A stretch of DNA of 64,000 bases from Porphyromonadaceae bacterium UBA7332 (GCA_002471225.1 DKPO01000031.1:125232-189231), one strand, 5' to 3'; numbered from the stretch's first letter, positions 23,789 to 33,477 are shown. Notes: generated by a model not told the origin, from the sequence alone. Translations and numbers: made by a program.

Positions 23789-25081
23789 ATGAAGAAGATT
23801 TTATCTATCTTTCTTTTTAGTACGGCTTTTTCAGTTTTTTCTCAGCAGTCATCTCAAAAGATTCTGATCTTAGGCAATGATATGGCAAGAGGACGTGAAG
23901 TCGTTAATCCTGAACGCAATTTATATACTTCGCAGTTAAAAGATCTATTAGGTGAGCAGGTTGAAATAAAAACGCTATGTTTTGATAATGAGTTGTTTTA
24001 TATGCACCCGAAACTATCTGACAGTATCGCTGCTTTTTCTCCTGATCAGATTGTATGGGAGTTAGGTAGCCAGACTGAGATTGACCAGTCAGGCTTGAAA
24101 TATAAAAAGGTGATGCGTGAGGTTTCAGCTTTTCAAAAAGAACTTCTTAAAAACTACCCTCAGATAACACAGACTTTCCTTTATCCTACCGATAAAATAG
24201 AGCCATTCAGTGAGTATCACTCTTTGTTAAACCTAGTGGAAGCTGATGTAAAGGTTGCAGGTGGACAAGTGCTTCGGACGGATTCGATTGTTCCGGGCCG
24301 TACGCCTTTTCTGGATAAGAAATATCAGCCAACTTCTTTAGGGTCATCTTATATCGCGTGGAATTTGTTTGTGACTATAACAAATCAACCTGAAGCTAAT
24401 TCTGCTGCAATAGCACGTCCCGGATGTGAGTTTCGTAGTTCGGCAGGATGGAAAGAAGGAGAGGACTGGCATTCTTTAAATGAAGAGATTAATCAGAAAG
24501 TTTCCCGACCACTTGATTTATTACTTATAGGTAATTCGCTTACTCAGGGTTTTGGCGGCACCCGTAATCTGGTTGTTTATAAGCCGGGACAGAAAGCGGC
24601 TGATAAAGCTTTTGAAGGTTTGGAGTGGGAAACTGCAGCTATAGCCGGAGATAAGGTTCAACATATTCTTTATCGTATTAAGCACGGGAATTATGAGCAA
24701 TCTAAAGCTAAACATATTGTATTAACATTAGGTGTTAATAACTTGCCGAACGGTGAAAATACACCTGAGGAGGTTGCTTCCGGTATTGCTTCATGTGTAA
24801 AAGAATTGACAAATCGATTCCCTGATAGCCGTATCTATGTTTTAGGTCCGTTGCCAGCATCGAATGATCCGACATCGGATATTCGTCAGGCGATAATTGG
24901 TGTACATGCTGAACTGAAACAAATGAAATTTGAAGGAAAAGCAAGTTATATTGATCCGACCGCCTGGTTTATTGAAGGAAATGGAATGCTGAATACGGAA
25001 TTATTTGTTCGTGATCAGATGCATTTGTCTCCGAAAGGGTATGAGGTCTGGGCTTCCAAAATAAGAGATTTAATTGATTAA
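23789..25081 (+). CDS. Secreted tandem SGNH/GDSL hydrolase-like protein
   Basis: 430 residues with a signal peptide (MKKILSIFLFSTAFSVFS). The C-terminal half is a standard SGNH esterase: block I IGNSLTQG (nucleophile Ser), block III GVNN and block V DQMHLSPKGY (Asp and His). It resembles platelet-activating-factor acetylhydrolase-like carbohydrate esterases. The N-terminal half looks like a second SGNH domain with a degenerate block I, ILGNDMARG, where Asp replaces Ser, so it is probably non-catalytic and perhaps substrate-binding. The substrate is unknown, possibly acetylated glycans. It is followed closely by the alkylation-repair gene. Confidence 0.85.
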   Translation: MKKILSIFLFSTAFSVFSQQSSQKILILGNDMARGREVVNPERNLYTSQLKDLLGEQVEIKTLCFDNELFYMHPKLSDSIAAFSPDQIVWELGSQTEIDQSGLKYKKVMREVSAFQKELLKNYPQITQTFLYPTDKIEPFSEYHSLLNLVEADVKVAGGQVLRTDSIVPGRTPFLDKKYQPTSLGSSYIAWNLFVTITNQPEANSAAIARPGCEFRSSAGWKEGEDWHSLNEEINQKVSRPLDLLLIGNSLTQGFGGTRNLVVYKPGQKAADKAFEGLEWETAAIAGDKVQHILYRIKHGNYEQSKAKHIVLTLGVNNLPNGENTPEEVASGIASCVKELTNRFPDSRIYVLGPLPASNDPTSDIRQAIIGVHAELKQMKFEGKASYIDPTAWFIEGNGMLNTELFVRDQMHLSPKGYEVWASKIRDLID

Positions 25082-25093
25082 ATAACAGGATTT

Positions 25094-25804
25094 ATGCAAA
25101 CAGCTAAAGAGATTCGCTCATTTTTACAGACTCAGCAGAATCTTCCGAAAAAAGAAATTTTGCAGCGCTTCTTTAAGACTGGTAAAGGTGAATATGGATA
25201 TGGAGATGTGTTTCTTGGCCTCACTGTTCCCCAGACACGTGCGTTTGCCAAAAGTTTTCAACATATTCCGTTAGCAGAGGTAGAATCTTTATTAAGATCA
25301 CCTGAGCATGAATGTCGTTTATGTGCATTGGAGATCCTGATATTCAAATATAAAACGAAGGATGAAGCACTCAGACAGGCTATCTTTGATCTTTATTTGA
25401 GACAAACGGAACATGTTAATAACTGGGATTTAGTTGATCTTTCAGCTCCTAAATTAGTTGCTCCTCACTTGCCTTCAGGAGAACGTGATATTCTTTATAA
25501 GTTAGCTGAAAGTAGTAATATGTGGGAACGAAGAATTTCAGTGGTTGCTACGCTGGCTTATGTCAGAAAGAACGATCTGGAAGATGCTGTCAGACTTTGC
25601 AGTTTCCATATAGAAGATCCGCATGACTTAATGCATAAAGCAGTTGGTTGGGTATTACGGGAGATCGGTAAAAAAGATATGTCTCGTCTGCGCGACTTTT
25701 TGCATGAGCATAAAGCTAAAATAGCTCGTACAACATTAAGATATGCAATAGAGAAAATGGAGAAAGAAGAACGAACTTATTTTATGACTCTAAATCAGAA
25801 GTAA
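25094..25804 (+). CDS. DNA alkylation repair protein (AlkD-like HEAT-repeat glycosylase)
   Basis: 236 residues composed of helical HEAT-like repeats. Family markers are VFLGLTVPQTRAFAK, the NNWDLVDLSAPKLVAPHL segment (containing the conserved WD pair near the active site) and WERRISVVATLAYVR. AlkD-type enzymes remove N3- and N7-alkylpurines from DNA without base flipping. The gene is 12 bp from the SGNH gene and 1 bp from the M20 gene, so the three are probably cotranscribed although functionally unrelated. Confidence 0.93.
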   Translation: MQTAKEIRSFLQTQQNLPKKEILQRFFKTGKGEYGYGDVFLGLTVPQTRAFAKSFQHIPLAEVESLLRSPEHECRLCALEILIFKYKTKDEALRQAIFDLYLRQTEHVNNWDLVDLSAPKLVAPHLPSGERDILYKLAESSNMWERRISVVATLAYVRKNDLEDAVRLCSFHIEDPHDLMHKAVGWVLREIGKKDMSRLRDFLHEHKAKIARTTLRYAIEKMEKEERTYFMTLNQK

Positions 25805-25805
25805 A

Positions 25806-26870
25806 ATGATGTGTATAGATGAATTATATTATTGGGCGGTTGATCTTTTGAAAGAGATGATTCGTATCCCTTCTTTAAGTCGAAATGAAAATGAAGTTGC
25901 TGATTTTGTAGAAGCAAAAATAAAGTCATTAGGTATTCCGGTGAATCGATCGGGTAATAATTTATGGGCTTTTGCAAATCCGTATGATCCCGCAAAGAAA
26001 ACAATTTTGTTTAATTCGCATTTGGATACCGTAAAGCCATCTGCCAGTTGGACGAAAGATCCATTTGGTGCAGAAACTGATGGAGAAACGATCTGGGGAT
26101 TGGGGTCTAACGATGCCGGAGCTTCGGTTGTAGCCCAGTTAGCCTGCTTTTGTCATTATTTTGGCAAAGAGCTACCCTATAATTTAATATATTCGGCGAC
26201 AGCGGAGGAGGAAGTATCGGGTGAAGAAGGTATTGCTTCTCTTTTACCGTTGCTACCACCGATTGATTTAGGTATAGTTGGTGAGCCAACACAAATGCGA
26301 TTGGCTATTGCCGAAAAAGGGTTGATGGTTGTAGATGGTATTGTGAGAGGGAAGTCAGGACATGCTGCCAGAAATGAGGGTGTAAATGCTATCTATGAAG
26401 CATTACCTGTGATAATGGGTGTAAAGGATCTTAGATTCCCGAAAGAATCAGAGATATTAGGTCCCGTTAAAGTGACTATGACTGTGATTAATGCCGGAAG
26501 TCAGCATAATGTTATTCCCGACCAACTGACGTTTACGTTAGATGTACGGACGAACGAATGTTATTCCAATGAGGAAGCATTTGAATTCCTTTGTGAACAT
26601 TTGCCATGTGAGATGAAAGCCAGATCGTACCGATTGAATTCTTCAGGTATATCTATGGATCATCCTTTCGTGCAAAGAGCTAAGTTATTGGGTCTGGACT
26701 GTTTTGGTTCTCCTACTTTATCTGATCAGTCCCGAATGAACTTTGAAACCGTTAAAATCGGTCCCGGTGATTCGGCTCGCAGCCATACGGCAGATGAATA
26801 TATACGATTGGAAGAAATACGTGAAGGAATTGAAATCTACGCCAAGCTACTTAAAGAGTTGATTCTTTAA
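25806..26870 (+). CDS. M20-family metallohydrolase (N-acylornithine deacetylase-like)
   Basis: 354 residues. Zinc-site motifs of M20/ArgE/DapE enzymes appear in order: NSHLDTV near residue 73, GSNDAGAS near 100, TAEEEVSGEEG near 135 (general base Glu), GEPTQMRLA near 162 and SARSHTADEYI near the end. The dimerisation domain between about 175 and 280 carries GHAARNEGVNAI. In Bacteroides, close relatives act in the N-succinyl/N-acetylornithine arginine pathway. That activity is inferred, since no arginine genes are adjacent. The start may be the first or second ATG (25806 or 25809). Confidence 0.88.
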   Translation: MMCIDELYYWAVDLLKEMIRIPSLSRNENEVADFVEAKIKSLGIPVNRSGNNLWAFANPYDPAKKTILFNSHLDTVKPSASWTKDPFGAETDGETIWGLGSNDAGASVVAQLACFCHYFGKELPYNLIYSATAEEEVSGEEGIASLLPLLPPIDLGIVGEPTQMRLAIAEKGLMVVDGIVRGKSGHAARNEGVNAIYEALPVIMGVKDLRFPKESEILGPVKVTMTVINAGSQHNVIPDQLTFTLDVRTNECYSNEEAFEFLCEHLPCEMKARSYRLNSSGISMDHPFVQRAKLLGLDCFGSPTLSDQSRMNFETVKIGPGDSARSHTADEYIRLEEIREGIEIYAKLLKELIL

Positions 26871-26879
26871 AGAATAAGT

Positions 26880-28139
26880 ATGAAAATAGCCATTCTTACA
26901 GATACTCCCCCTATGTTGCTGGGAGATCAGGGAGAGTATTGTGGTCGGGGGTGGATTGATTCATTTATCTGTCATCTCGCCCGTATAAAAGGGATACAAA
27001 TATATGTACTTTATAATTCGCGTACTGAGAAACAGGTAATACAAAGAAATAATGTTTACTATGTTCCAGTACGCAATTCTTTAACTTTTTCAGTTAAAGC
27101 TTTAAATGTAATACCAAGATTGCTAGGTTTCTGGGAACGTAAAAATGATATTCAGAAATATATAGATATAATAGAGGCGATTAGTCCTGATGTAATTCAT
27201 ATTTTCGGAACAGAATGGATCGGCATACGTTTATTACAGTATTCATATCGTAATATTTTGGTTCATATTCAAGGATTTGTCTCCATCTGGCAATCATATC
27301 AATACGTATATTCTAAGGGGTCGCGAAGTGAATTGATATATAAATCACTGCAAACAATCAAATCATCACTCTTTGGAATGTCTTTAATGCATCAGTACTC
27401 GGCCATGAAGAATGCAGGAATCCGGGAAGTCAGTTGTTTTAAAGAACGAGCTTATTTTGCCGGACGTACGAGTTTTGATCGTCAAATCATACAAGATGCG
27501 AATTCAGATTCCCACTATTTTCATATAGATGAATTATTGCGGAGTGCTTTTTATACAGCAGATCCCTGGAATTCTCATATAAATAATGATGCTTTAGATC
27601 TTGTATCAACTCTTTCGGACAGGGTTTACAAAGGATTAGATTTGATTATAGAGGTCTGTAAGATTTTGGATAAGGAAATCACATTTAAAATAGTATGGCA
27701 TATTGCCGGCATAAGTGAACAATCCGATACATGGAAACTATTCAGAGGAAATACACGGTTTAAGAATATCAGACTTATAGCAGAAGGTGTTGTGCAAGAA
27801 AAATCATTAATCAGTTTACTGCAAAATTGCGATGCTTATGTTCACCCATCCCGTATAGAAAATAGTCCCAATAGCTTATGTGAAGCACAAATACTTGGTG
27901 TGCCTGTTATCGCCAGAAATACAGGAGGTATATCTTCTTTAGTAGCAAACGGGGAAACAGGAGTTCTTTTCAATAACATGTTCCAACTTATAGAGATAAT
28001 CGAGTCATTACACATGCAAACTCAAATGTTTGCACAATTAGGTAAACAAGGCCGCGAATGTGCTTTAATCAGACACAATGCAGATAAGATTATCTCCGAT
28101 ACCCTGAAAGCATATAAATATATAATTGCAGATTTATGA
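26880..28139 (+). CDS. Glycosyltransferase family 4-like protein
   Basis: 419 residues with the GT-B layout. The C-terminal domain has the GT4 signature region HPSRIENSPNSLCEAQILG followed by VPVIARNTGGISSLV and NGETGVLF. It is expected to transfer a nucleotide-activated sugar with retention in cytoplasmic assembly of a lipid-linked glycan; donor and acceptor are unknown. It overlaps the next glycosyltransferase gene by 4 bp (ATGA), indicating translational coupling. It opens a short glycan-assembly cluster. Confidence 0.9.
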   Translation: MKIAILTDTPPMLLGDQGEYCGRGWIDSFICHLARIKGIQIYVLYNSRTEKQVIQRNNVYYVPVRNSLTFSVKALNVIPRLLGFWERKNDIQKYIDIIEAISPDVIHIFGTEWIGIRLLQYSYRNILVHIQGFVSIWQSYQYVYSKGSRSELIYKSLQTIKSSLFGMSLMHQYSAMKNAGIREVSCFKERAYFAGRTSFDRQIIQDANSDSHYFHIDELLRSAFYTADPWNSHINNDALDLVSTLSDRVYKGLDLIIEVCKILDKEITFKIVWHIAGISEQSDTWKLFRGNTRFKNIRLIAEGVVQEKSLISLLQNCDAYVHPSRIENSPNSLCEAQILGVPVIARNTGGISSLVANGETGVLFNNMFQLIEIIESLHMQTQMFAQLGKQGRECALIRHNADKIISDTLKAYKYIIADL

Positions 28140-28885
28140 AACTATCCATCATTACGATCAACAAAAATAACGCTTCCGGTCTGCTTAAGACATTGGAAAG
28201 TATCAGAGATCAGTTGACAGAACAGATGGAGTTATTAGTGATAGACGGAGTTTCGGTAGATAATAGTCTCGATATTATTTATACCTATCAAAAATATATA
28301 ACAGCTTATATCTCCGAACCCGATAAGGGCATTTATGATGCAATGAATAAAGGGGTTAAAATGGCTCAGGGAGAATATGTTTATTTTCTGAATGCCGGGG
28401 ATACCTGGAATAAGGAATTAAGTTTATATGATATATTACTTAATTCTGAAGATTCGGATTTCATATTCGGCTCTTGTAACCTTATTTATTCAGATATCCT
28501 AAGCTATACGGACTATCTGCCAATTAGAATGAAGAAGTACGATTTTTATGATGGAGTTTGTCATCAGTCTATGATTATAAAGCGTAAATTATTTCTAAGA
28601 GGTGGATACCGGACAGATCTTTTAGTCTCAGATTGGTATTTTATGATTGAATCTATCTTAGTTCATTCTAAAACATTTACAACTCTGCCTTTTGTCTTTT
28701 GTATATACGATTTTCGGGGTGTAAGTTCTTCTTCTGAAGGACAGGAAAGAATAAAAACAGAGAAGCAGGAATTGTGGAAAGCCCATCGTTTAGGTTGGAA
28801 CCATTGGGAATATATTACGTACTGCCTCTCTCCACGGATCTTGAAGAAGAAACTTTTTGTGCGTTTAATCAGGATATTATCATAA
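28136..28885 (+). CDS. Glycosyltransferase family 2 protein
   Basis: 249 residues with the GT-A fold. The N-terminal SIITINKNNASGL, the LLVIDGVSVDNSLDII block and SEPDKGIYDAMNKG mark the GT2 subgroup common in Bacteroidota capsule and O-antigen clusters. FLNAGD is the metal-binding DxD equivalent and SDWYFMI is the acceptor region. The sugar specificity cannot be read from the sequence. It lies between two other glycosyltransferase genes with a 4-bp overlap upstream. Confidence 0.93.
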   Translation: MKLSIITINKNNASGLLKTLESIRDQLTEQMELLVIDGVSVDNSLDIIYTYQKYITAYISEPDKGIYDAMNKGVKMAQGEYVYFLNAGDTWNKELSLYDILLNSEDSDFIFGSCNLIYSDILSYTDYLPIRMKKYDFYDGVCHQSMIIKRKLFLRGGYRTDLLVSDWYFMIESILVHSKTFTTLPFVFCIYDFRGVSSSSEGQERIKTEKQELWKAHRLGWNHWEYITYCLSPRILKKKLFVRLIRILS

Positions 28886-28898
28886 TCAGAAGTTAATA

Positions 28899-30005
28899 AT
28901 GAAAATATTATTTTTAGGTGAATGTAGTAATTTACATAACACTTTAGCCAGAGGATTGCGCTCAAAAGGGCATGATGTTACGACTATCTCAGATGGAAGT
29001 GGCTGGATGAATAATGACAGAGATATTGATATAACCCGTAAGAGTAATGGTTTGATTGATACTATTTTGTATGTCTGTAAGATTATTCGCCATATCCCGA
29101 ATATGTGTGGTTATGATGTCGTACAGATAAAGCATCCCTGTTTTTTTGATTTAAAGATCCGATGGAATAAATCCCTGTTTCGTATAATCCGACGATACAA
29201 TAAGAAGGTTTTCCTTGGAGCATTCAATACGGATTATTTTTATTTGCGAACTTGCTTTGATAAGAAGACGTTTGAATATTCAGACTACTTTATTAAAGAT
29301 GAACGAATTGATTTAGGTATATCCGAATTGGATACAGATTTCTGGTTATCCGAAAAAGCTAAGAACTATAGTTATTATGTAGCTAAATCATGCGATGGCA
29401 TTATTGCTTGTTTATATGAATATTACGTATCTTATAAACCAGAATTTGAGGATAAGCTAATATACATACCCTTACCAATAGATTTTACAGATATTCCTGA
29501 AGCTAAGATAAGAGAGGTGATGAATCCGGAACCTATACGTTTTTTTATTGGAATACAAACTCATCGGAATAAATTAAAAGGAACAGATGTTATGTATAGG
29601 GCTTTACTTCGATTAAAAAGTGATTATCCGGATGAATGTCAGATTGTTTATACAGAGTCAACTCCCTATCATGAATATAAAATTATGCAACAGACTTCGC
29701 ACGTAATACTGGATCAGCTATATTCATATACACCCGGAATGAATGGGGTTTTAGGATTGGCTCAGGGATTAGTGGTAGTAGGTGGTGGTGAGGAAGAGAT
29801 GTATCAGTTAAAGAAAGAATCCAAATTACGCCCAATCGTAAATGTCAAACCCTCTGAGGACTCTGTCTACAATGCTTTAAAGCAGTTAATTCTTCACCCG
29901 GATCAAATCAGAAAATTATCTGGAGAAGCTATTTTATATGCAAAGAAATATCATGACCACACGATCGTTGTACAATCCTATTTAAACTTCTGGAAACAGT
30001 TTTAA
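28899..30005 (+). CDS. Glycosyltransferase (GT-B type, GT4-like)
   Basis: 368 residues. The N-terminus KILFLGECSNLHNTLARGL is a Rossmann-type acceptor domain; the C-terminal half has YSYTPGMNGVLGLAQGLVVV and GGGEEEMYQLKKE, the donor-binding Glu region. It is a divergent member without the classical EGxP motif. It is third and last in the plus-strand glycan run and ends 9 bp before the convergent flippase gene. It probably adds a sugar to the same lipid-linked oligosaccharide as its neighbours. Confidence 0.82.
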   Translation: MKILFLGECSNLHNTLARGLRSKGHDVTTISDGSGWMNNDRDIDITRKSNGLIDTILYVCKIIRHIPNMCGYDVVQIKHPCFFDLKIRWNKSLFRIIRRYNKKVFLGAFNTDYFYLRTCFDKKTFEYSDYFIKDERIDLGISELDTDFWLSEKAKNYSYYVAKSCDGIIACLYEYYVSYKPEFEDKLIYIPLPIDFTDIPEAKIREVMNPEPIRFFIGIQTHRNKLKGTDVMYRALLRLKSDYPDECQIVYTESTPYHEYKIMQQTSHVILDQLYSYTPGMNGVLGLAQGLVVVGGGEEEMYQLKKESKLRPIVNVKPSEDSVYNALKQLILHPDQIRKLSGEAILYAKKYHDHTIVVQSYLNFWKQF

Positions 30006-30014
30006 TCGGTTTGG

Positions 30015-31481
30015 CTAATGCCTTCTGGCGATATATCTTTGAATTTTTTGCCAACATCCGGTCCGCTTATTAAGGATATAGAAACTAATCAGACAACTAC
30101 CTGTTATAAGAAGTATAAATAGCAAATAACGAAAAAAGACAGACTCAATGTGGCTAGCCAAAAGAGAGACAATGAGTAAGATTAATGAGCCTGAGGCCAG
30201 AAATACGGTGTTCTTCGTTATTTGAGTATGATAAATATATTTATTAAGCAGTATGCTTTGAATTGCCGAAAAGAAATAGCCGATAGAGTAACCAATACCA
30301 ATACAATCGATTCCTCCGTAATGGGAGCTCAAGATTAAAGCTAAAAGGATGTAAGACCAAGAGAATAATTCTTCAAAAAAGAATAACTTTTTATCTGATT
30401 TAGCGATAAACACATAGCTAAAAGGAAACGATATGGCCTTGAATAAGACCCCTATCAGAGAATATTTAAGTATTGCTGATGCAGGAAGGAATGCTGAACT
30501 GTATAATAAACATATAATCAGATCAGAAAGGGTTATAAGGATTATTAATAAAGGAGTCAGCAAAATAATACCGATTTCGCTCTGCTCATTAACCAACTTA
30601 TCACGTTTTTTTTCTTCCGTATGAATTTTTGATAAACGAGGAAAATAATCGGTGCTCATTGCTGTGAAGAACATTGCGACATATCCTTCAATAATTAAAA
30701 AAGCAGCATTAAAATATCCTACAGCTTCAAAACCAAATATTCTACTTAACCAGATACGGAATAGATAGGTACATCCTATACCAATAACACCTGTCAGAGT
30801 CATGGTTATACCTAATTTGATCATATTACCTCCTACTCTCCAACATGTAGTCCAGGAGACAGGCATTTTTATCACCGGAATTTTTCGGGCATAATACCAC
30901 GAACGTAACAATAGCGTCAAAGATGTTAGCATTAATACCGGAGTAATTCCCTTTTCTCCAAAAATAAAAAAGATTGGTACAGAGATTATTAAACCTAAGA
31001 TACCTCCTGCAATATTAGCTTTTGCTAAATAGTTAAGTTGACGTAATCCTTGCAGGATTGCAAGGTTAGCGGATGATAGTTGATCGAATAATATAGCAAG
31101 AGAAAGCCAAATAAAACATATAGAATAAGCAGGAGAATTAAAAATAAAAAGACTGAGCTGACGGGCGAAAAGAATAGTAAATAATAATCCTGTAATACCT
31201 GATGCTATTGCACATTTACGGATAATATTCAGAGTCAGATTAAGCTCATTATCCTCATTTTGGGCAATTTCCCTGACAGCGCTGCTGTTTAAACCAATAT
31301 TAGATAAAGTACTGATTATAGAGAGCGTACTTTGAAGCACTCCATAAATACCAATTCCATTAGCCCCTAGAAAAAGTGCTATACATTTTGTTTTCAGAAT
31401 TCCCGTTATAGCAGTAAGTAATTGTACACTACCGAAAAGAGAAGTTACTTTTAATATTTTTTGGTAAGAGTGTTCTTCCAT
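30015..31481 (-). CDS. Wzx-like oligosaccharide flippase (MATE/MOP superfamily)
   Basis: About 489 residues from MEEHSYQK (ATG ending at 31481). A longer frame to 31535 would overlap the preceding gene. There are 12-14 hydrophobic segments. The early FLGANGIGIYGVLQSTLSIIS and IGLNSSAVREIA segments match Bacteroidota O-antigen translocases. It flips undecaprenyl-linked oligosaccharide across the inner membrane. It lies downstream of the FemAB/GNAT gene on the same strand and converges with the glycosyltransferases. Confidence 0.9.
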   Translation of the reverse strand: MEEHSYQKILKVTSLFGSVQLLTAITGILKTKCIALFLGANGIGIYGVLQSTLSIISTLSNIGLNSSAVREIAQNEDNELNLTLNIIRKCAIASGITGLLFTILFARQLSLFIFNSPAYSICFIWLSLAILFDQLSSANLAILQGLRQLNYLAKANIAGGILGLIISVPIFFIFGEKGITPVLMLTSLTLLLRSWYYARKIPVIKMPVSWTTCWRVGGNMIKLGITMTLTGVIGIGCTYLFRIWLSRIFGFEAVGYFNAAFLIIEGYVAMFFTAMSTDYFPRLSKIHTEEKKRDKLVNEQSEIGIILLTPLLIILITLSDLIICLLYSSAFLPASAILKYSLIGVLFKAISFPFSYVFIAKSDKKLFFFEELFSWSYILLALILSSHYGGIDCIGIGYSIGYFFSAIQSILLNKYIYHTQITKNTVFLASGSLILLIVSLLASHIESVFFRYLLFILLITGSCLISFYILNKRTGCWQKIQRYIARRH

Positions 31482-31500
31482 TGAGAATAGTATAACAAGA

Positions 31501-32433
31501 TTAAAGGTATAAAATATATTGATCATAAACGACACCTCTGGCCCCGAACCCTTCTTTCTGGTGTATGAGGCCTTTATTCAGATGTAATCCCTTATTTTCT
31601 GTTGATATCCCGAAATCAAAATAGGGAATATCTCTTCGGAATGTGTTAATAAGCTGTTGAAAAAGGAGGTCAAGAGCTCCGGATTTTTTGCCATTATCGT
31701 TAGCCGAAATATATTGAGTATGAATGGTTTTATCTGTAATGAATAAGACACATCCTCCTAATAGATCTGTCTTCTTATGGACTGTAAATAGTTGAATATT
31801 ATTGGGAAACAGAGATGCTAACCTCGTTATTTCTTCAAGAGTATGTACAGGTTTAACATTATGCTTTGTTAGAAGATTGGCACTCAGTAAATCCCAGAAA
31901 CTGGCGTAGTCAGAACTTTTAGTTATTTCTAAACCAAGTTTTTCTGCTTTTCGTATTTGTCTTTTTCGTAGTAATGAAAATTGAATAGGCTCTCTTCTGT
32001 CTATGACTGAAGAAATAGACCGGATATATAGATTGGCGTTCAATTGTGATAGCATATATAAATCCTCCTGACAAGGATAATTAGAGTATATATGTGGTAC
32101 AGCCTTATAAACGAATTGACTGATATTGTATTTTCGTAAGTAGGAAATTAAGTGGAACAACACCTCCTGAATAAGAGCTGTTGTTGCCTGTTTCTTTGTA
32201 ATTAGACCTCCATACGTTAAGCCTTGGTGCGTATATGCTATTCCGTTATTAACATGGCAAGGAAGTACGGCGACTAAACGATTTTTCTTGTAAAACAGTA
32301 ATGAAAAATCAAAGAAACGGTCTGCATGATATTCCATGAAATCGCGATGGAATAAGAATGTTCCGTTTCTTGACTCTTCAATAAATTGATTCCATTTATC
32401 TTTGTGTTCTGCTGAGTATCGCTCTATGGTCAT
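31501..32433 (-). CDS. FemAB-like/GNAT acyltransferase
   Basis: 310 residues with two GNAT-like halves, as in FemAB/peptidoglycan-bridge and CelD-like N-acyltransferases: FHRDFMEYHADRFFDFSLL near the start, LLGGCVLFITDKTIHTQYIS in the second half and the closing FDFGISTENKGLHLNKG. It probably transfers an acyl or aminoacyl group to a sugar or peptide. It precedes the flippase gene by about 20 bp, suggesting that it modifies the glycan made by this locus. Confidence 0.8.
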   Translation of the reverse strand: MTIERYSAEHKDKWNQFIEESRNGTFLFHRDFMEYHADRFFDFSLLFYKKNRLVAVLPCHVNNGIAYTHQGLTYGGLITKKQATTALIQEVLFHLISYLRKYNISQFVYKAVPHIYSNYPCQEDLYMLSQLNANLYIRSISSVIDRREPIQFSLLRKRQIRKAEKLGLEITKSSDYASFWDLLSANLLTKHNVKPVHTLEEITRLASLFPNNIQLFTVHKKTDLLGGCVLFITDKTIHTQYISANDNGKKSGALDLLFQQLINTFRRDIPYFDFGISTENKGLHLNKGLIHQKEGFGARGVVYDQYILYL

Positions 32434-32450
32434 AAAAAGTAGATTACGCG

Positions 32451-33365
32451 TTATATCTTAAAAGTATAACCATCCTGCACCAGAAAACTGTTCTCGAAAA
32501 CACTTTTTGCTTCAGTCAGTATTGGATTCAGATCATGATATCTGGCCGAATAATGACCTAAAAGCAGTTTACCTACACCTGCTGCTTTTGCTATAGTAGC
32601 AGCTTGTTTAGCTGTAGAGTGCATCGTTTCTTTAGCACGTGGTTTTTCTTTTTCACAAAAGGTTGCTTCATGATATAACGTATCTACACCTTCAATTATT
32701 GGAATAATACGTTCAGAATATGCGGTATCTGAACAATATGCGTATTTTCGAACTGGATCCGGAGATTTGGTAAGAAGTGAATTTTTAATAATCTCACCTG
32801 TCGGTTTAACATAGTCGGCACCCCCTTTCAATAAATTGTAATAGGCTTTAGGTACTTGATGAAAAGCCGTCATCTCCGGTATTATATGTCTTGATTTCTC
32901 CTTCTCTTTGAATAAAAACCCACAACTCGGAACACGATGTCTCAGAGGGATAGAATAAACTTCGATGGAACGGTCCTCAAAAATTAACTCGTGTTTTTGC
33001 GGAGCTATTCCATTAAAGCGAACACTAAAAGGCAGATCTGCACAAAAATAGTCCAGATGCGGACGAAACAACTTTTCAGCATCGGGGTGAGCATGTATAA
33101 CTAACTCTCCTCCATTTTCCACCATACCCATTGTCGAGATCAATCCGATTAAACCCAGACAATGATCACCATGCAGGTGTGACAAAAAGATATGGTTAAG
33201 CCGATTGTATTTTAATTTCATTTTGCGCATTTGCACCTGAGCTCCTTCGCCACAATCAATCATATAGAGTTTATCTCGTAAGTTGATAACTTGTGAAGAA
33301 GGATTTCTTCGGGTTGTAGGGATGGCTGAACCGCAACCTAATATGTTAACATCAAATTTTTCCAT
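32451..33365 (-). CDS. rnz: Ribonuclease Z
   Basis: 304 residues, the short bacterial form. The metallo-beta-lactamase motif SHLHGDHCLGL lies at residues 62-72. Further metal ligands sit in PLRHRVPSCGF, YCSDTAYSE and HSTAKQA, and the final GHYSARY is typical. It cuts the 3' trailers of tRNA precursors. This fits tRNA genes here that lack encoded CCA. A -7 box lies only 5-12 nt upstream of the ATG, so the message may be nearly leaderless. Confidence 0.96.
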   Translation of the reverse strand: MEKFDVNILGCGSAIPTTRRNPSSQVINLRDKLYMIDCGEGAQVQMRKMKLKYNRLNHIFLSHLHGDHCLGLIGLISTMGMVENGGELVIHAHPDAEKLFRPHLDYFCADLPFSVRFNGIAPQKHELIFEDRSIEVYSIPLRHRVPSCGFLFKEKEKSRHIIPEMTAFHQVPKAYYNLLKGGADYVKPTGEIIKNSLLTKSPDPVRKYAYCSDTAYSERIIPIIEGVDTLYHEATFCEKEKPRAKETMHSTAKQAATIAKAAGVGKLLLGHYSARYHDLNPILTEAKSVFENSFLVQDGYTFKI

Positions 33366-33369
33366 ATTA

Positions 33370-33377
33370 CAAAGGTA
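33370..33377 (-). promoter_or_regulatory. -7 box of rnz, very close to the start codon
   Basis: TACCTTTG on the minus strand ends 5 nt before the rnz ATG (33365-33363), so transcription would begin at about the start codon. Confidence 0.5.
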
Positions 33378-33453
33378 ATTATTATTGTAAGTGATCTGTT
33401 TGATAGAACAAATAAAAGCCGATTTTGGAATGTGAATATTTGGTTTATTCTTT

Positions 33454-33461
33454 TAACTTTG
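33454..33461 (+). promoter_or_regulatory. -7 box of the M16 peptidase gene
   Basis: TAACTTTG matches TAnnTTTG, 17 nt before the first ATG of the peptidase. Confidence 0.55.
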
Positions 33462-33477
33462 CCTTTCTACTAAAACA

